This document shows, in pieces, positions 26,547 through 36,012 of a stretch of 64,000 nucleotides of DNA. The position numbers and the translations under genes were made by a program. Location of the stretch: the NCBI GenBank assembly GCA_023437715.1, contig JAEZFK010000037.1, positions 62,001 through 126,000 of the forward strand, given 5' to 3'. The notes below the pieces were generated by a model. It saw nothing but the letters and a program-made list of their open reading frames with translations. It had not been told where the DNA came from and did no database searches. Within the stretch, counting starts at the first letter, position 1. Each line of letters opens with the position of its first letter. Origin of the DNA: Bacillota bacterium (GTDB lineage: Bacteria > Bacillota > Clostridia > Lachnospirales > Lachnospiraceae).

Positions 26547-27527
26547 ATGGAGCCGTTAAGAATTGGGATTATGGGAACTGGCAATATCGCGTCTGTTCTG
26601 GCTAATACGATGGTGCGGATGCCGCAGGTCACTATTTATGGGGCTGCTTCCAGGAGCCTGGAGAAAGCGGAAGAATTTGCGGCCCGTTTTTCCGTTAAAA
26701 AGGCCTATGGATCTTATGAGGAGCTTGTAGAGGATCCGGAAATCCAGCTGGTTTACATTGCAACTCCCCATTCAGAGCATTACAGCAATGCCAGGTTATG
26801 TCTGGAACACGGAAAGCACGTTTTGTGCGAAAAAGCCTTTGCTGCCAACCATGAACAGGCGGAGAAAATGATCGCCCTGGCAGAGGAAAAAAAGCTTATG
26901 ATAACGGAAGCCATGTGGGTGCGTTATATGCCTATGGCCGAAACCTTAAGAAAGGTCCTGAACTCCGGCATTATCGGAGATCCCATGACTCTCACGGCAA
27001 ATCTCTGCTATCTGGTGTCTGATAAGCCCCGCCTTGTGAAGCCGGAATTGGCGGGCGGCGCTCTTTTAGATGTGGGAGTTTACACCTTAAGCTTTGCCTC
27101 TCTTGTTTTCGGGGATGAGGTTTCGGAGATTAATTCCAGCGTCATAAAGACGGATACAGGAGTGGACGCCCAAAACAGCATGACCCTGTGCTATCCGGAC
27201 GGGAAGATGGCGGTTCTTAACAGCTCTCTTCGGGTGTTGTCTGACCGTCAGGGAATCATTTACGGGACGAAAGGATTTCTTGTAGTCGAAAATATCAACA
27301 ATTTTGAGTCCATCCGGGTTTACGATGCTGACAGGCAGCTGGTTGAAACTCATGTGAGGCCGGAACAGATTTCTGGATATGAATATCAAATCGAGGCTTG
27401 CAGGACAGCCATCAATAACGGCTGGACGGAATGTCCCCAGATGCCTCATAAAACCACCTTAAGTGTGATGAAGGTTATGGATGAGCTGAGACGCCAGTGG
27501 GGAATCCGCTATCCATTTGAGCGGTAG
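26547..27527 (+). CDS. Gfo/Idh/MocA-family NAD(P)-dependent oxidoreductase
   Basis: The 326-aa protein begins with a Rossmann fold (RIGIMGTGNIAS) and has the family EK motif in GKHVLCEKAFAANHEQA, where the Lys usually contacts substrate and cofactor. The C-terminal half (GGALLDVGVYTLSFASLVFG) is the alpha/beta substrate domain. Family members oxidise or reduce sugars, inositols and related polyols, or act as dihydrodiol dehydrogenases. The substrate cannot be read from sequence. AGGTC-like spacing precedes the ATG. It is the first gene that looks like ordinary chromosome after the surface-protein island. Confidence 0.9.
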   Translation: MEPLRIGIMGTGNIASVLANTMVRMPQVTIYGAASRSLEKAEEFAARFSVKKAYGSYEELVEDPEIQLVYIATPHSEHYSNARLCLEHGKHVLCEKAFAANHEQAEKMIALAEEKKLMITEAMWVRYMPMAETLRKVLNSGIIGDPMTLTANLCYLVSDKPRLVKPELAGGALLDVGVYTLSFASLVFGDEVSEINSSVIKTDTGVDAQNSMTLCYPDGKMAVLNSSLRVLSDRQGIIYGTKGFLVVENINNFESIRVYDADRQLVETHVRPEQISGYEYQIEACRTAINNGWTECPQMPHKTTLSVMKVMDELRRQWGIRYPFER

Positions 27528-27573
27528 TTGAATACCGTCCAGTAAGCTAAGGGTTATTTACAACCGCGGGCAG

Positions 27574-27605
27574 TCGCCAAGGTCAAGTTCACTTGACCTT
27601 GGCGC
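27574..27605. repeat. long inverted repeat upstream of the MATE gene
   Basis: The 14-base arm CGCCAAGGTCAAGT (27575-27588) and its exact complement (27591-27604) are separated by two bases. No T-run follows. It is an operator candidate or a palindromic intergenic element, located 33 bases before the exporter start. Confidence 0.65.
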
Positions 27606-27636
27606 GTTGCTTTGGCGAAAATAAAGAGGAATCAGG

Positions 27637-28959
27637 ATGTTTACAAGAAGAGATTTAATAAAGCTGCTCGCACCTCTGGTGGTGGAACAGATTTTAATTG
27701 TTCTGGTAGGAATGGTGAATGTTGTGATGGCGGCGGCTGTGGGAGAATCGGCTGTTTCCGGAGTCTCTCTGGTAGAATCAATTAACATTCTCATCATTCA
27801 GATCATGGCAGCGCTGGCAACCGGCGGCGCGGTCATATCGTCCCAGTATCTGGGGAAAAAGCAGTCGGAGAATGCCTGCCGGGCAGCAGGACAGCTTATT
27901 GGAGTCACATCCCTGCTGTCTGTGATTGTCACGATCATCGCACTTGTGGGAAATGCCGGCCTGTTAAAGGCTATTTTCGGCAGAGTGGACGAACAGGTTA
28001 TGAACAATGCCGTAGTTTATTTTCGGATCATGGCCCTGTCTTATCCCTTTATCGCAGTCTATGATTCCTGCGCCGCCTTATTCCGTTCCATGGGAAATTC
28101 CAAGGTTTCCATGGCGGTTTCCCTGGTGATTAACATCATAAATGTTATCGGAAATGCAGTCTGCGTCTATGGCTTCCATATGGGAGTATCCGGTCTGGCC
28201 TATCCGACCCTTTTGAGCCGGGCGGCTGCGGCAGTGCTGATGATTATTTTAATCCAGAGTCCTAAAAATACGGTGAGAATCCAGCGCCTTGAGGAGCTTA
28301 AGCCCAATCTTCCTATGATTAGGAGGATACTGTCCATCGGTATTCCCAACGGCCTGGAAAGCGGCATGTTCCAGTTCGGAAAGCTGGTCCTCCAAAGCCT
28401 GATTTCGTCTTTGGGAACGGCAGCCATCGCCAGTTACGCGGTGGCTTCCAATTTGGTAACCCTTTTGTATCTGCCCGGCAATGCCATAGGTCTGGGACTG
28501 ATTACGATTGTGGGACAATGCGTGGGAGCCGGGGAGAAGAAGCAGGCGAAGCGATACACCATGCTTTTGGCAGGGGTCAATTACGGGATTCTTTTTGTGC
28601 TGTGTACAGCAGTAGTTCTGTTTGCCGATCCCCTTGTTTCTGTCTATCATCTTTCGAAAGAGGCAGCGGAAATATCTGCACGGATGATTGTGGCCCACAG
28701 CTATGCAATGGTGATATGGCCTCTGGCCTTTACCATTCCCTATGCGCTTCGGGCTTCCATGGATGCAAAGTTCACCATGGTGGTGTCCATATTTTCCATG
28801 TGGCTGTTTCGAATCGCTTCCGCCTATTTTTTCGTCCGTTACACAAGGGCAGGAGTGATGGGAGTCTGGTATGGCATGTTCATTGACTGGATATTCCGGG
28901 CGGTTGTATTTAGCTGGAGATTCCGGGGAATCGTAAAAAGAGCGGCGTCTGTTTCTTAA
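27637..28959 (+). CDS. MATE-family efflux transporter
   Basis: The 440-aa protein is almost entirely hydrophobic, with about 12 TM segments in two related halves, and MatE features such as VEQILIVLVGMVNVVMAA near the N-terminus and GIPNGLESGMFQFGKL at the start of the second half. Such transporters export drugs or metabolites using Na+ or H+ gradients. AGAGGA precedes the ATG. The gene stands alone, with an inverted repeat before it and a strong hairpin overlapping its stop codon. Confidence 0.92.
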   Translation: MFTRRDLIKLLAPLVVEQILIVLVGMVNVVMAAAVGESAVSGVSLVESINILIIQIMAALATGGAVISSQYLGKKQSENACRAAGQLIGVTSLLSVIVTIIALVGNAGLLKAIFGRVDEQVMNNAVVYFRIMALSYPFIAVYDSCAALFRSMGNSKVSMAVSLVINIINVIGNAVCVYGFHMGVSGLAYPTLLSRAAAAVLMIILIQSPKNTVRIQRLEELKPNLPMIRRILSIGIPNGLESGMFQFGKLVLQSLISSLGTAAIASYAVASNLVTLLYLPGNAIGLGLITIVGQCVGAGEKKQAKRYTMLLAGVNYGILFVLCTAVVLFADPLVSVYHLSKEAAEISARMIVAHSYAMVIWPLAFTIPYALRASMDAKFTMVVSIFSMWLFRIASAYFFVRYTRAGVMGVWYGMFIDWIFRAVVFSWRFRGIVKRAASVS

Positions 28960-28978
28960 GAACAGAGCCGCTCTTTTT
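28935..28978. terminator. bidirectional terminator between convergent genes
   Basis: AAAAAGAGCGGC pairs with GCCGCTCTTTTT, extended inside by TCTGTT and AACAGA. T-runs are present on both strands. The MATE stop codon lies in the loop, and the opposite gene ends at 28984. Confidence 0.9.
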
Positions 28979-28983
28979 GCCAT

Positions 28984-29517
28984 TTACCGGAGTTCATTCA
29001 TGCGCCCGCTGGAATCCACATATGCGTCATCAATGACACGATTTGCCGCCATTTGTCCGAGTACGCCGTCTGAATTCTGGTTAAAATAGTACCAGTAACC
29101 GTCAATTTTATGCCAGCCTGTGGCCATAATCCCATTCTGACCTGTATAAAACCAGCCGCCGTAGGAAAGATCATTGATCCAGCCTGTGAACATGGCTCCC
29201 TCCTGCTTCCCCGCATATGGATTGAAGTAATACCAATGGTTGTTGATGCAGAGCCAGCCTGTGGCCATGTATCCATTATCCATAAAATAATAGGAATTGC
29301 CCTGATATTCTGCCCACTGTCCCGCAGCATAGGAGGAATTCTGCCGGAGAAATCTCCAGCCGCTTTCATCCTTCTGCCAGGAGCCGGATAAGTAAATGGA
29401 TTCGTCCTTTGTATGGGCAAGGCTGGTGACAGAGCCTAATCCGGCTGCTGAAAGCAGGAGAACGGCCGCCGTCGTTTTGATATGCTCCATCCGGAGATAG
29501 GCTGAAAGCTTTTTCAT
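28984..29517 (-). CDS. secreted cell-wall-binding repeat protein, 177 aa
   Basis: After a signal-type N-terminus (about residues 1-35) the protein is built almost wholly of choline-binding-type repeats: GWRFLRQNSSY, GNSYYFMDNGYMATGW, NHWYYFNPYAG, GGWFYTGQNGIMATGW and GYWYYFNQNSDG. It has no visible catalytic domain, so it likely coats or decorates the wall, or serves as a small binding module. A minus-strand promoter and AGGAGG lie upstream. The gene converges on the MATE exporter. Confidence 0.88.
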   Translation of the reverse strand: MKKLSAYLRMEHIKTTAAVLLLSAAGLGSVTSLAHTKDESIYLSGSWQKDESGWRFLRQNSSYAAGQWAEYQGNSYYFMDNGYMATGWLCINNHWYYFNPYAGKQEGAMFTGWINDLSYGGWFYTGQNGIMATGWHKIDGYWYYFNQNSDGVLGQMAANRVIDDAYVDSSGRMNELR

Positions 29518-29569
29518 TAATATGGATACCTCCTGATAAAATTTGAAAATTTAATGAATCTCTGGTCTA

Positions 29570-29598
29570 ATTATACGTGTCCCCAAAAGAAAAAACAA
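29570..29598 (-). promoter_or_regulatory. promoter of the minus-strand wall-binding protein gene
   Basis: On the minus strand, TTGTTT (29593-29598) and TATAAT (29570-29575) have a 17-base spacer. It is divergent from the clpB promoter. Confidence 0.65.
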
Positions 29599-29659
29599 TG
29601 CAGGAAATGGAACCGTAAGGTTTTCGTTTTAATTTTGTTGGATTTTATTTGAAAATGTC

Positions 29660-29688
29660 TTGACACATAATCTTGCATTTGTTATAGT
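29660..29688 (+). promoter_or_regulatory. clpB promoter
   Basis: TTGACA and TATAGT with exactly 17 bases between them, about 57 bases before the clpB start. I found neither a CIRCE element nor a clear CtsR heptad repeat here, so heat-shock control is not shown by the sequence. Confidence 0.8.
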
Positions 29689-29744
29689 ACATATATAACA
29701 ACTGATGCAGCAGTTTTACATAGATAAAAAAGGAGGGTACCTTT

Positions 29745-32333
29745 ATGAATATCAATAAATTTACGCAAAAGTCCATGGAAGCTGTTCAAAGCTGCGAAAA
29801 ACTTGCGTATGAATATGGAAATCAGCAAATTGAGCAGGAGCATTTGCTTTACAGTCTTCTGACTATTGAAGACAGCCTGATTTTAAAGCTCATCACCAAG
29901 ATGAACATTCAGAAAGAGCAGTTATTAAATGAAACGGCTCAGGCCATTGGAAAGCTGCCCAAGGTGAGGGGCGGGCAGATCTATATCAGCAATGATTTGA
30001 ACAAGGTTTTAATAAGCGCCGAGGATGAGGCAAAGGCCATGGGGGACGAATACGTTTCCGTGGAGCATTTGTTCCTGGCCATGTTAAAGCAGCCGTCGAA
30101 GCCGGTAAAGGAGCTGTTTCGTCTCTATGGAATTAACCGGGAGAATTTTCTGTCGGCCTTGTCCACGGTGAGGGGAAACCAGCGGGTGGTAAATGACAAT
30201 CCGGAGGCCACCTATGACACCCTTAATAAATACGGCTATGACATGGTAGAGCGGGCCAGGGATCAGAAGCTGGACCCGGTCATTGGACGGGACAGCGAGA
30301 TAAGGAATGTGGTCCGCATTCTTTCCAGAAAAACGAAAAACAACCCGGTTCTCATTGGTGAGCCCGGAGTAGGTAAGACCGCTGTGGTGGAAGGCCTGGC
30401 CCAGAGGATTGTCCGGGGAGACGTGCCGGAGGGATTAAAGGACAAAAAGCTGTTTGCCCTGGATATGGGCGCCCTGTTGGCAGGAGCCAAATACCGGGGA
30501 GAGTTTGAGGAACGGCTGAAAGCGGTATTGGATGAAGTAAAAAAGAGCGACGGCCAGATCATTTTGTTCATTGACGAGCTTCATACCATTGTAGGCGCCG
30601 GAAAAGCGGAAGGTTCCATGGATGCGGGCAATATGCTAAAGCCCATGCTGGCAAGAGGAGAGCTTCACTGTATCGGAGCCACAACACTGGATGAGTACCG
30701 TCAGTATATTGAAAAGGACCAGGCTCTGGAGCGGCGTTTCCAGCCGGTTATGGTCGACGAGCCTACAGTGGAAGATACCATTTCCATATTAAGGGGACTG
30801 AAAGAACGGTATGAGGTTTACCATGGGGTGAAGATCACCGACTCCGCCCTGGTGTCGGCGGCTGCCTTGTCGGACCGCTACATCAGTGACCGGTTTCTCC
30901 CGGATAAGGCCATTGACCTGGTGGATGAGGCCTGCGCCATGATAAAGACAGAGCTGGATTCCATGCCTGCGGAGCTGGATCAGCTTTCCAGGCGCATTAT
31001 GCAGATGGAAATTGAAGAAGCTGCCCTGAAAAAGGAAACGGACCGCTTAAGCCAGGACCGTCTGGCAGAGCTGCAAAGGGATCTGGCCGAGCTTCATGAT
31101 GAATTTGCCTCTCAAAAGGCCCAGTGGGAAAATGAGAAGGCTTCTGTGGAACGCTTATCCTCTCTGCGGGAGGAAATTGAAAGCCTGAACCGGGAAATCC
31201 AGGATGCTCAGCAAAAGTATGATTTAAACCGGGCGGCAGAGCTGCAATACGGGAAAATGCCCCAGCTTCAGAAAGCCCTGGCAGAGGAGGAGGAACGGAT
31301 CAAGAGCCAGGATTTAAGTCTGGTTCACGAAAACGTGACCGAGGATGAAATCGCCAGAATCGTTTCCAAGTGGACGGGAATCCCGGTAGCCCGGCTGACT
31401 GAGGGAGAGAGGAATAAAACCCTTCATCTGGATAAGGAGCTTCATAAACGGGTGATCGGCCAGGACGAGGCTGTTTTAAAGGTAACGGAGGCCATCATCC
31501 GGTCCAAAGCGGGGATCAAGGACCCCACAAAGCCCATCGGTTCATTCCTGTTTTTAGGACCTACCGGCGTAGGAAAGACAGAGCTGGCCAAGGCCCTTGC
31601 GGAAAGCCTGTTTGACGATGAAAATAACATTGTCCGGATTGATATGAGCGAATATATGGAAAAGCATTCCGTATCCCGTCTGATCGGAGCGCCTCCAGGA
31701 TATGTAGGCTATGATGAGGGTGGTCAGCTGACGGAAGCGGTCCGCAGGAAGCCTTACTCCGTGGTGCTGTTTGACGAGGTGGAAAAGGCCCATCCCGATG
31801 TATTTAACGTGCTGCTGCAGGTCCTGGACGATGGGCGGATTACGGATTCCACAGGAAAAACCGTTGATTTTAAAAATACCATCATTATCATGACCTCCAA
31901 TATCGGTTCCCAGTACCTGCTGGAAGGCATAGACGAAGACGGGGAAATCAGGGAAGAGGCGGAAGAGATGGTGATGGGTGATTTACGGAACCATTTCCGG
32001 CCGGAATTCTTAAACCGTCTGGATGAAATCATCCTGTTTAAGCCTCTGAGCAGAGAAAATATTTCAGGCATTATCGATCTTCTTATCACAGATTTGAATA
32101 AGCGGCTGGAAGACAGAGAATTAAAGCTGGAGCTCACCAGCCAGGCCAGGGATTTTGTGGTGGAACAGGGCTATGATCCGGTATACGGAGCCCGTCCGCT
32201 GAAGCGCTACTTACAAAAGCATGTGGAGACTCTGGCTGCCCGGATGATCCTCGGCGACGAGATCCACGCCGGCAATGTCATCGTCATCGATTTGTCGGAA
32301 GACGGACATCAGCTGATTGCTTATCTTGAATGA
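29745..32333 (+). CDS. clpB: ClpB protein-disaggregating chaperone
   Basis: The 862 residues match the usual ClpB length. The order is an N-terminal Clp repeat domain (about 1-150), a first AAA+ module with Walker A GEPGVGKT (about 205) and IDELHT, a coiled-coil middle domain (about 400-520) and a second AAA+ module with GPTGVGKTELAKALAE (about 605). The coiled-coil M domain distinguishes ClpB from ClpA and ClpC. With DnaK it threads aggregated proteins through the hexamer pore using ATP. AGGAGGG precedes the ATG; the gene has its own promoter and terminator. Confidence 0.97.
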   Translation: MNINKFTQKSMEAVQSCEKLAYEYGNQQIEQEHLLYSLLTIEDSLILKLITKMNIQKEQLLNETAQAIGKLPKVRGGQIYISNDLNKVLISAEDEAKAMGDEYVSVEHLFLAMLKQPSKPVKELFRLYGINRENFLSALSTVRGNQRVVNDNPEATYDTLNKYGYDMVERARDQKLDPVIGRDSEIRNVVRILSRKTKNNPVLIGEPGVGKTAVVEGLAQRIVRGDVPEGLKDKKLFALDMGALLAGAKYRGEFEERLKAVLDEVKKSDGQIILFIDELHTIVGAGKAEGSMDAGNMLKPMLARGELHCIGATTLDEYRQYIEKDQALERRFQPVMVDEPTVEDTISILRGLKERYEVYHGVKITDSALVSAAALSDRYISDRFLPDKAIDLVDEACAMIKTELDSMPAELDQLSRRIMQMEIEEAALKKETDRLSQDRLAELQRDLAELHDEFASQKAQWENEKASVERLSSLREEIESLNREIQDAQQKYDLNRAAELQYGKMPQLQKALAEEEERIKSQDLSLVHENVTEDEIARIVSKWTGIPVARLTEGERNKTLHLDKELHKRVIGQDEAVLKVTEAIIRSKAGIKDPTKPIGSFLFLGPTGVGKTELAKALAESLFDDENNIVRIDMSEYMEKHSVSRLIGAPPGYVGYDEGGQLTEAVRRKPYSVVLFDEVEKAHPDVFNVLLQVLDDGRITDSTGKTVDFKNTIIIMTSNIGSQYLLEGIDEDGEIREEAEEMVMGDLRNHFRPEFLNRLDEIILFKPLSRENISGIIDLLITDLNKRLEDRELKLELTSQARDFVVEQGYDPVYGARPLKRYLQKHVETLAARMILGDEIHAGNVIVIDLSEDGHQLIAYLE

Positions 32334-32355
32334 GAAAGCAGAAAAGGGAAAGCGA

Positions 32356-32410
32356 CTCCTTACCGGTAAGAATTTCCACGTCGGAATACTTACCGGCAAG
32401 GAGTTTTTTT
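32356..32410 (+). terminator. clpB terminator
   Basis: The 15-base arms CTCCTTACCGGTAAG and CTTACCGGCAAGGAG pair with one mismatch and are followed by seven Ts. Confidence 0.88.
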
Positions 32411-32796
32411 GCCGCTGGGATGCCTGTCAATTGGCAGTCGGAATATTATTAAATAGCTACTGGAATTTCTACCTTATAGATATCAGAATGGATATCGTTT
32501 CATTATTATGTTTATTATGTATTATGCCATCGTTACAACAGCAGTTACTGCCTCTGAAAGAAAAGATAATTATACAAAAAACAGCCACTCCCTTAAATAT
32601 AATTAGAAAAGTGGCTGTTATATATAATATTGTATAAAAACTCCTGAAAAATCATAATATTATGAAAAAAAAGCACCCTTTACTCCGGGCCGCACTCTAG
32701 CTATAGGATAGCATGGCCGAAAGAAAAAGTCTATTATTTTTTTAATTTTCCTCTATAATCGGGATATAAATTGTGAAAGGATAAAGGAGACCGATT
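32411..32796. other. noncoding stretch between clpB and the HelD-like gene
   Basis: No convincing gene was seen. The stretch holds a 10-bp inverted repeat (AACAGCCACT at 32580-32589 with AGTGGCTGTT at 32610-32619). On the minus strand this repeat runs into six Ts and would act as a terminator, although no minus-strand gene ends there. A run of eight As at 32664-32671 also reads as Ts on the minus strand. The HelD-like gene begins at 32797 after AAAGGAG. Confidence 0.55.
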
Positions 32797-34869
32797 ATGT
32801 TTAATCAAAAAGAGAGTGACGAAAGAAAGTACCTGGAAGAGGTTCAGAGTAAGCTTAAAGCAGTCCTGGAACAGATAACCCGAAAAATAGACAGCTACTT
32901 TAAAGAAATATTAGAAACAAAACGATACATGTATGAAAATCTTGCACAGTTTGATTCCGCAGAAAAAGCGGCAAACAGGGTCATTATTTATGACAGCGTT
33001 ACATTTGGGGAAGAGGCAGTAAAGGAACAGGAGAGGATTCAAAAGCTGATCCAGTCTCCCTATTTCGGAAGAATTGACTTTGCGGAAACTACGGAAGAAG
33101 TATTTTATATCGGAGTCCATGCCTTTGTGGACCCGCTGACCTTTCAGAATATAATTTTTGACTGGCGGGCTTCTGTTTCAAGCATGTTTTATGATTTTGA
33201 AACCGGCCCCGCTTTTTATATGGCTCCTGACGGAAAGATTGACGGGATACTGGTCCGGAAGCGGCAGTACAGGATCAGGCAGGCGCAGATGGAATATATG
33301 ATTGAAAGCTCCTTAAATATCGGAGATGAGATACTTCAAAAGGAATTGAGCCGTAGTTCTGACGACAAGATGAAAAATATTGTGGCGACCATTCAAAAGG
33401 AGCAAAATTCCATTATCAGAAATGAAGCCGCAAGGGTGCTGATTATACAGGGGGCGGCAGGTTCCGGAAAAACCTCAATCGCGCTGCACCGGATCGCATT
33501 TTTGCTGTACCGCTACAAAGAGACTTTAAAGTCAAAAAATATTATGATTATTTCCCCTAACAAGGTATTTGCAAGCTACATCTCCAATGTATTGCCGGAA
33601 TTAGGAGAAGAAAATGTGTCGGAAATGGGCTTTGACGACATCGCGGATGAACTGCTCGGAAATAAATATAAATACCAGACTTTCTCCGGGCAGGTGGAAC
33701 GCTTATTGGAGGCCGGGGACCCCGAAATGATTGCCCGAATTGAGTTTAAGGCAACGAACCTATTTGTGGAGCAGCTTCAATCGTATCTGGAATATGCGGA
33801 CGAAGCCTATTTCGCCCCGGCTGATCTAAGATTCGGCAGTTTCTTTGTTTCCCGAGAAGAACTGCATTCCAGCTATCATGGGCTGAAAGGCGTGCCCATT
33901 AAGATCCGGCTGCGGAGAATCGCTGATAAATTTATAGAAAAATACAAACGGGATACCAATAAAAAAATGGATGCCTCCGTTTCCCGCCAGATCAGGAACA
34001 GCATACAAGGGATGTTTCCCTTTGGCGATGCGCTTTTGCTGTATCAGGATTTCTACCGCCATGGAGGGAAAGAGGACATGCTGTCTTTCATGAGGAAAAA
34101 TACCTTTGAATTCTGTGATGTCTATCCTTTCATTTATACAAAGATGTATTTTGAAGGCGGAGAACCGGATTATAAGGGAATCCAGCACTTGCTGGTTGAT
34201 GAAATGCAGGATTATACGCCCATACAATATGCAGTCCTGGCAAAGCTGTTTTCCTGTAAGATGACCATTTTAGGCGACAGCTATCAGAGCGTGAATCCCT
34301 ACAGCTCATCTGCCGCAGAGAAAATCCAGCCCTGCTTTGCCGGGTGCCAGTGCCTGGAACTGTGCAGAAGCTATCGGTCAACCATAGAAATCACCGAATT
34401 CACAAAAATGATTTTAGAGAATAAAAAGTTAATCCCAATGGAGCGCCACGGCCAGGTTCCAACGGTTACGGCATGTAAGACCGGGGAGGAAGAGCTTGAG
34501 AAGATCAAGTGCCTGATTGAGGATTTCCGAAAATCTGAATTTGCTTCATTGGGCATTGTATGTAAGTCACAAAGTCACGCCGAATCGCTGTTTGACCAGC
34601 TTCGCGGAACTTATGAGGATGCGGTTTTACTTGATTTTGGCAGCAGCCTGTTTCAGGACGGCATTGTCATCACTTCCGTGCACATGTCCAAGGGACTTGA
34701 ATTTGACCAGGTGATTGTGCCCGGGGTTTCTGCCGGATTTTATAAGACCCAGCTGGACAGAAGCCTTTTATACATCGCCTGTACCCGGGCCATGCACCGG
34801 CTGGATTTGACCTGCTGCGGCAGGGAAACGGAATTTTTAAAACCGGCTGCTTCGGATACCGGCTTATGA
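32797..34869 (+). CDS. helD: HelD-like UvrD/Rep-family ATPase (RNA polymerase recycling factor)
   Basis: The 690-aa protein has an N-terminal coiled-coil arm (about 1-90), Walker A in GAAGSGKTSIALHRIAFLLY (about residue 220), DEMQDYTPIQY as Walker B, GDSYQSVNP, and C-terminal SVHMSKGLEFDQVIV and YIACTRAMHRL. These are superfamily 1 helicase motifs with the HelD-type N-terminus. In Firmicutes HelD pushes into RNA polymerase to free it from DNA and nucleic acids, rather than unwinding DNA. A related free-standing helicase cannot be excluded. Confidence 0.88.
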   Translation: MFNQKESDERKYLEEVQSKLKAVLEQITRKIDSYFKEILETKRYMYENLAQFDSAEKAANRVIIYDSVTFGEEAVKEQERIQKLIQSPYFGRIDFAETTEEVFYIGVHAFVDPLTFQNIIFDWRASVSSMFYDFETGPAFYMAPDGKIDGILVRKRQYRIRQAQMEYMIESSLNIGDEILQKELSRSSDDKMKNIVATIQKEQNSIIRNEAARVLIIQGAAGSGKTSIALHRIAFLLYRYKETLKSKNIMIISPNKVFASYISNVLPELGEENVSEMGFDDIADELLGNKYKYQTFSGQVERLLEAGDPEMIARIEFKATNLFVEQLQSYLEYADEAYFAPADLRFGSFFVSREELHSSYHGLKGVPIKIRLRRIADKFIEKYKRDTNKKMDASVSRQIRNSIQGMFPFGDALLLYQDFYRHGGKEDMLSFMRKNTFEFCDVYPFIYTKMYFEGGEPDYKGIQHLLVDEMQDYTPIQYAVLAKLFSCKMTILGDSYQSVNPYSSSAAEKIQPCFAGCQCLELCRSYRSTIEITEFTKMILENKKLIPMERHGQVPTVTACKTGEEELEKIKCLIEDFRKSEFASLGIVCKSQSHAESLFDQLRGTYEDAVLLDFGSSLFQDGIVITSVHMSKGLEFDQVIVPGVSAGFYKTQLDRSLLYIACTRAMHRLDLTCCGRETEFLKPAASDTGL

Positions 34870-34876
34870 GACTCTT

Positions 34877-35881
34877 CTACACCCGCCACAAAATATCCCT
34901 GTTAATCGTATGGTAAAACATTTTCCGCACCTTTTTCTCATCTGTGGTCTGACCCAGAATCCACATAAGCTTTGTTACCGTGGCCTCCAGAGTCATATCA
35001 TAAGCTTCCAGAAGACCGAATTCTTTCTTGATCGAATGTCCAACCTCATATACGGACATATTGCTGCCCTCATTGGTCACCTGGGTGGTCATGACCACGG
35101 TTTTCCCCAGGGAAATCCATTTTTCAATGGCCTTATAAAAATCTCCTGAATCATAGGAGGGAAGACCGCCCACGCCGAAGGATTCGATGATCAGCGCATC
35201 ATAATGCTCCGCCATATAGTCCAGAACATCGGAGCCCATGGAGGGAATCAGCTTCATTAAGGCCACGTTGGGATTCATTTCATGGAAAAACCGTACCCTG
35301 CGGGAGCAGGAATCCTTATCATCCAGGTAGAAAATAACATGGTTATCCTGTATTGCCGCAATATAAGGGAAGTTGATGCTGGAAAAGGCATTGTAGCTTT
35401 TGGTCCTTTCCTTTTTCCCGCGGGTGCCGGCAATGACCTTGCCGTCAAAAGCAATATTCACCCCGTGGGCCCTGGCTTCGCTTGCAAAGCGCAGGCTGTC
35501 CGACAAATTGGTGCGGGCATCGGTATTTTCCATATCAATGGGCTTTTGGGCTCCTGTAATGACGATGGGCTTTTCCGAATCCTGAACCAGGTAGGAAAGG
35601 GCCGCAGCCGTGTAGGCCATGGTATCCGTACCGTGGCAGATGACAAAGCCGTCATATTCTTCATAATGCTTTTCCAGGGCTTCCGCCATAATGAGCCAGT
35701 GCTTTGGCTGCATGTTGGTGCTGTCTATATTGAGTATCTGCAGGCTGTCCGCCTTGCAGAATTTCGCCGCATCGGGAACGTAGGAAAGAAGCTCATCGGA
35801 GGTGAGAAGCGGTTTTAACCCCGCATCGCCCCGCTTGCATGCAATGGTTCCCCCTGTCCCAAGCATCAGTATTTTTTTCAT
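34877..35881 (-). CDS. ansA: type I L-asparaginase
   Basis: The 334-aa protein has the two asparaginase signatures: MLGTGGTIA near residue 8 with the nucleophilic Thr, and VICHGTDTMAYTAAALSYL near residue 80 with the second catalytic Thr-Asp pair. No signal peptide is present, which together with the length points to the cytoplasmic type I enzyme. It hydrolyses asparagine to aspartate and ammonia. AGGAGG lies before the start on the minus strand. It converges with the HelD-like gene with only seven bases between stops, and no clear terminator is visible there. Confidence 0.95.
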   Translation of the reverse strand: MKKILMLGTGGTIACKRGDAGLKPLLTSDELLSYVPDAAKFCKADSLQILNIDSTNMQPKHWLIMAEALEKHYEEYDGFVICHGTDTMAYTAAALSYLVQDSEKPIVITGAQKPIDMENTDARTNLSDSLRFASEARAHGVNIAFDGKVIAGTRGKKERTKSYNAFSSINFPYIAAIQDNHVIFYLDDKDSCSRRVRFFHEMNPNVALMKLIPSMGSDVLDYMAEHYDALIIESFGVGGLPSYDSGDFYKAIEKWISLGKTVVMTTQVTNEGSNMSVYEVGHSIKKEFGLLEAYDMTLEATVTKLMWILGQTTDEKKVRKMFYHTINRDILWRV

Positions 35882-35951
35882 AGGATCGTGCCTCCTTATG
35901 GATTATCAACCTGATTGTAGCATTTCTTCCTTTATTCGTACAGGCCATTCC

Positions 35952-35980
35952 TTGAAAATATTTGAAAACTGTGATAGAAT
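35952..35980 (+). promoter_or_regulatory. promoter of the DUF4250 gene
   Basis: TTGAAA and TAGAAT with a 17-base spacer, about 33 bases before the start codon at 36013. Confidence 0.65.
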
Positions 35981-36012
35981 GATTCCGAAATCAGGCACAG
36001 GAGAGTTGACCA

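Noticed and set aside
29600..29744. CIRCE or CtsR site before clpB
   Set aside because: I looked for TTAGCACTC-type and GGTCAAA-type repeats and found none convincing.
32317..32637. Possible gene after clpB (106 codons, plus strand)
   Set aside because: It overlaps the end of clpB and runs through the clpB terminator, has no ribosome binding site, and its product resembles no family.
35282..35818. Open frame of 178 codons opposite the asparaginase gene
   Set aside because: It lies wholly antisense to a clearly conserved gene and has no ribosome binding site; a reading-frame shadow.
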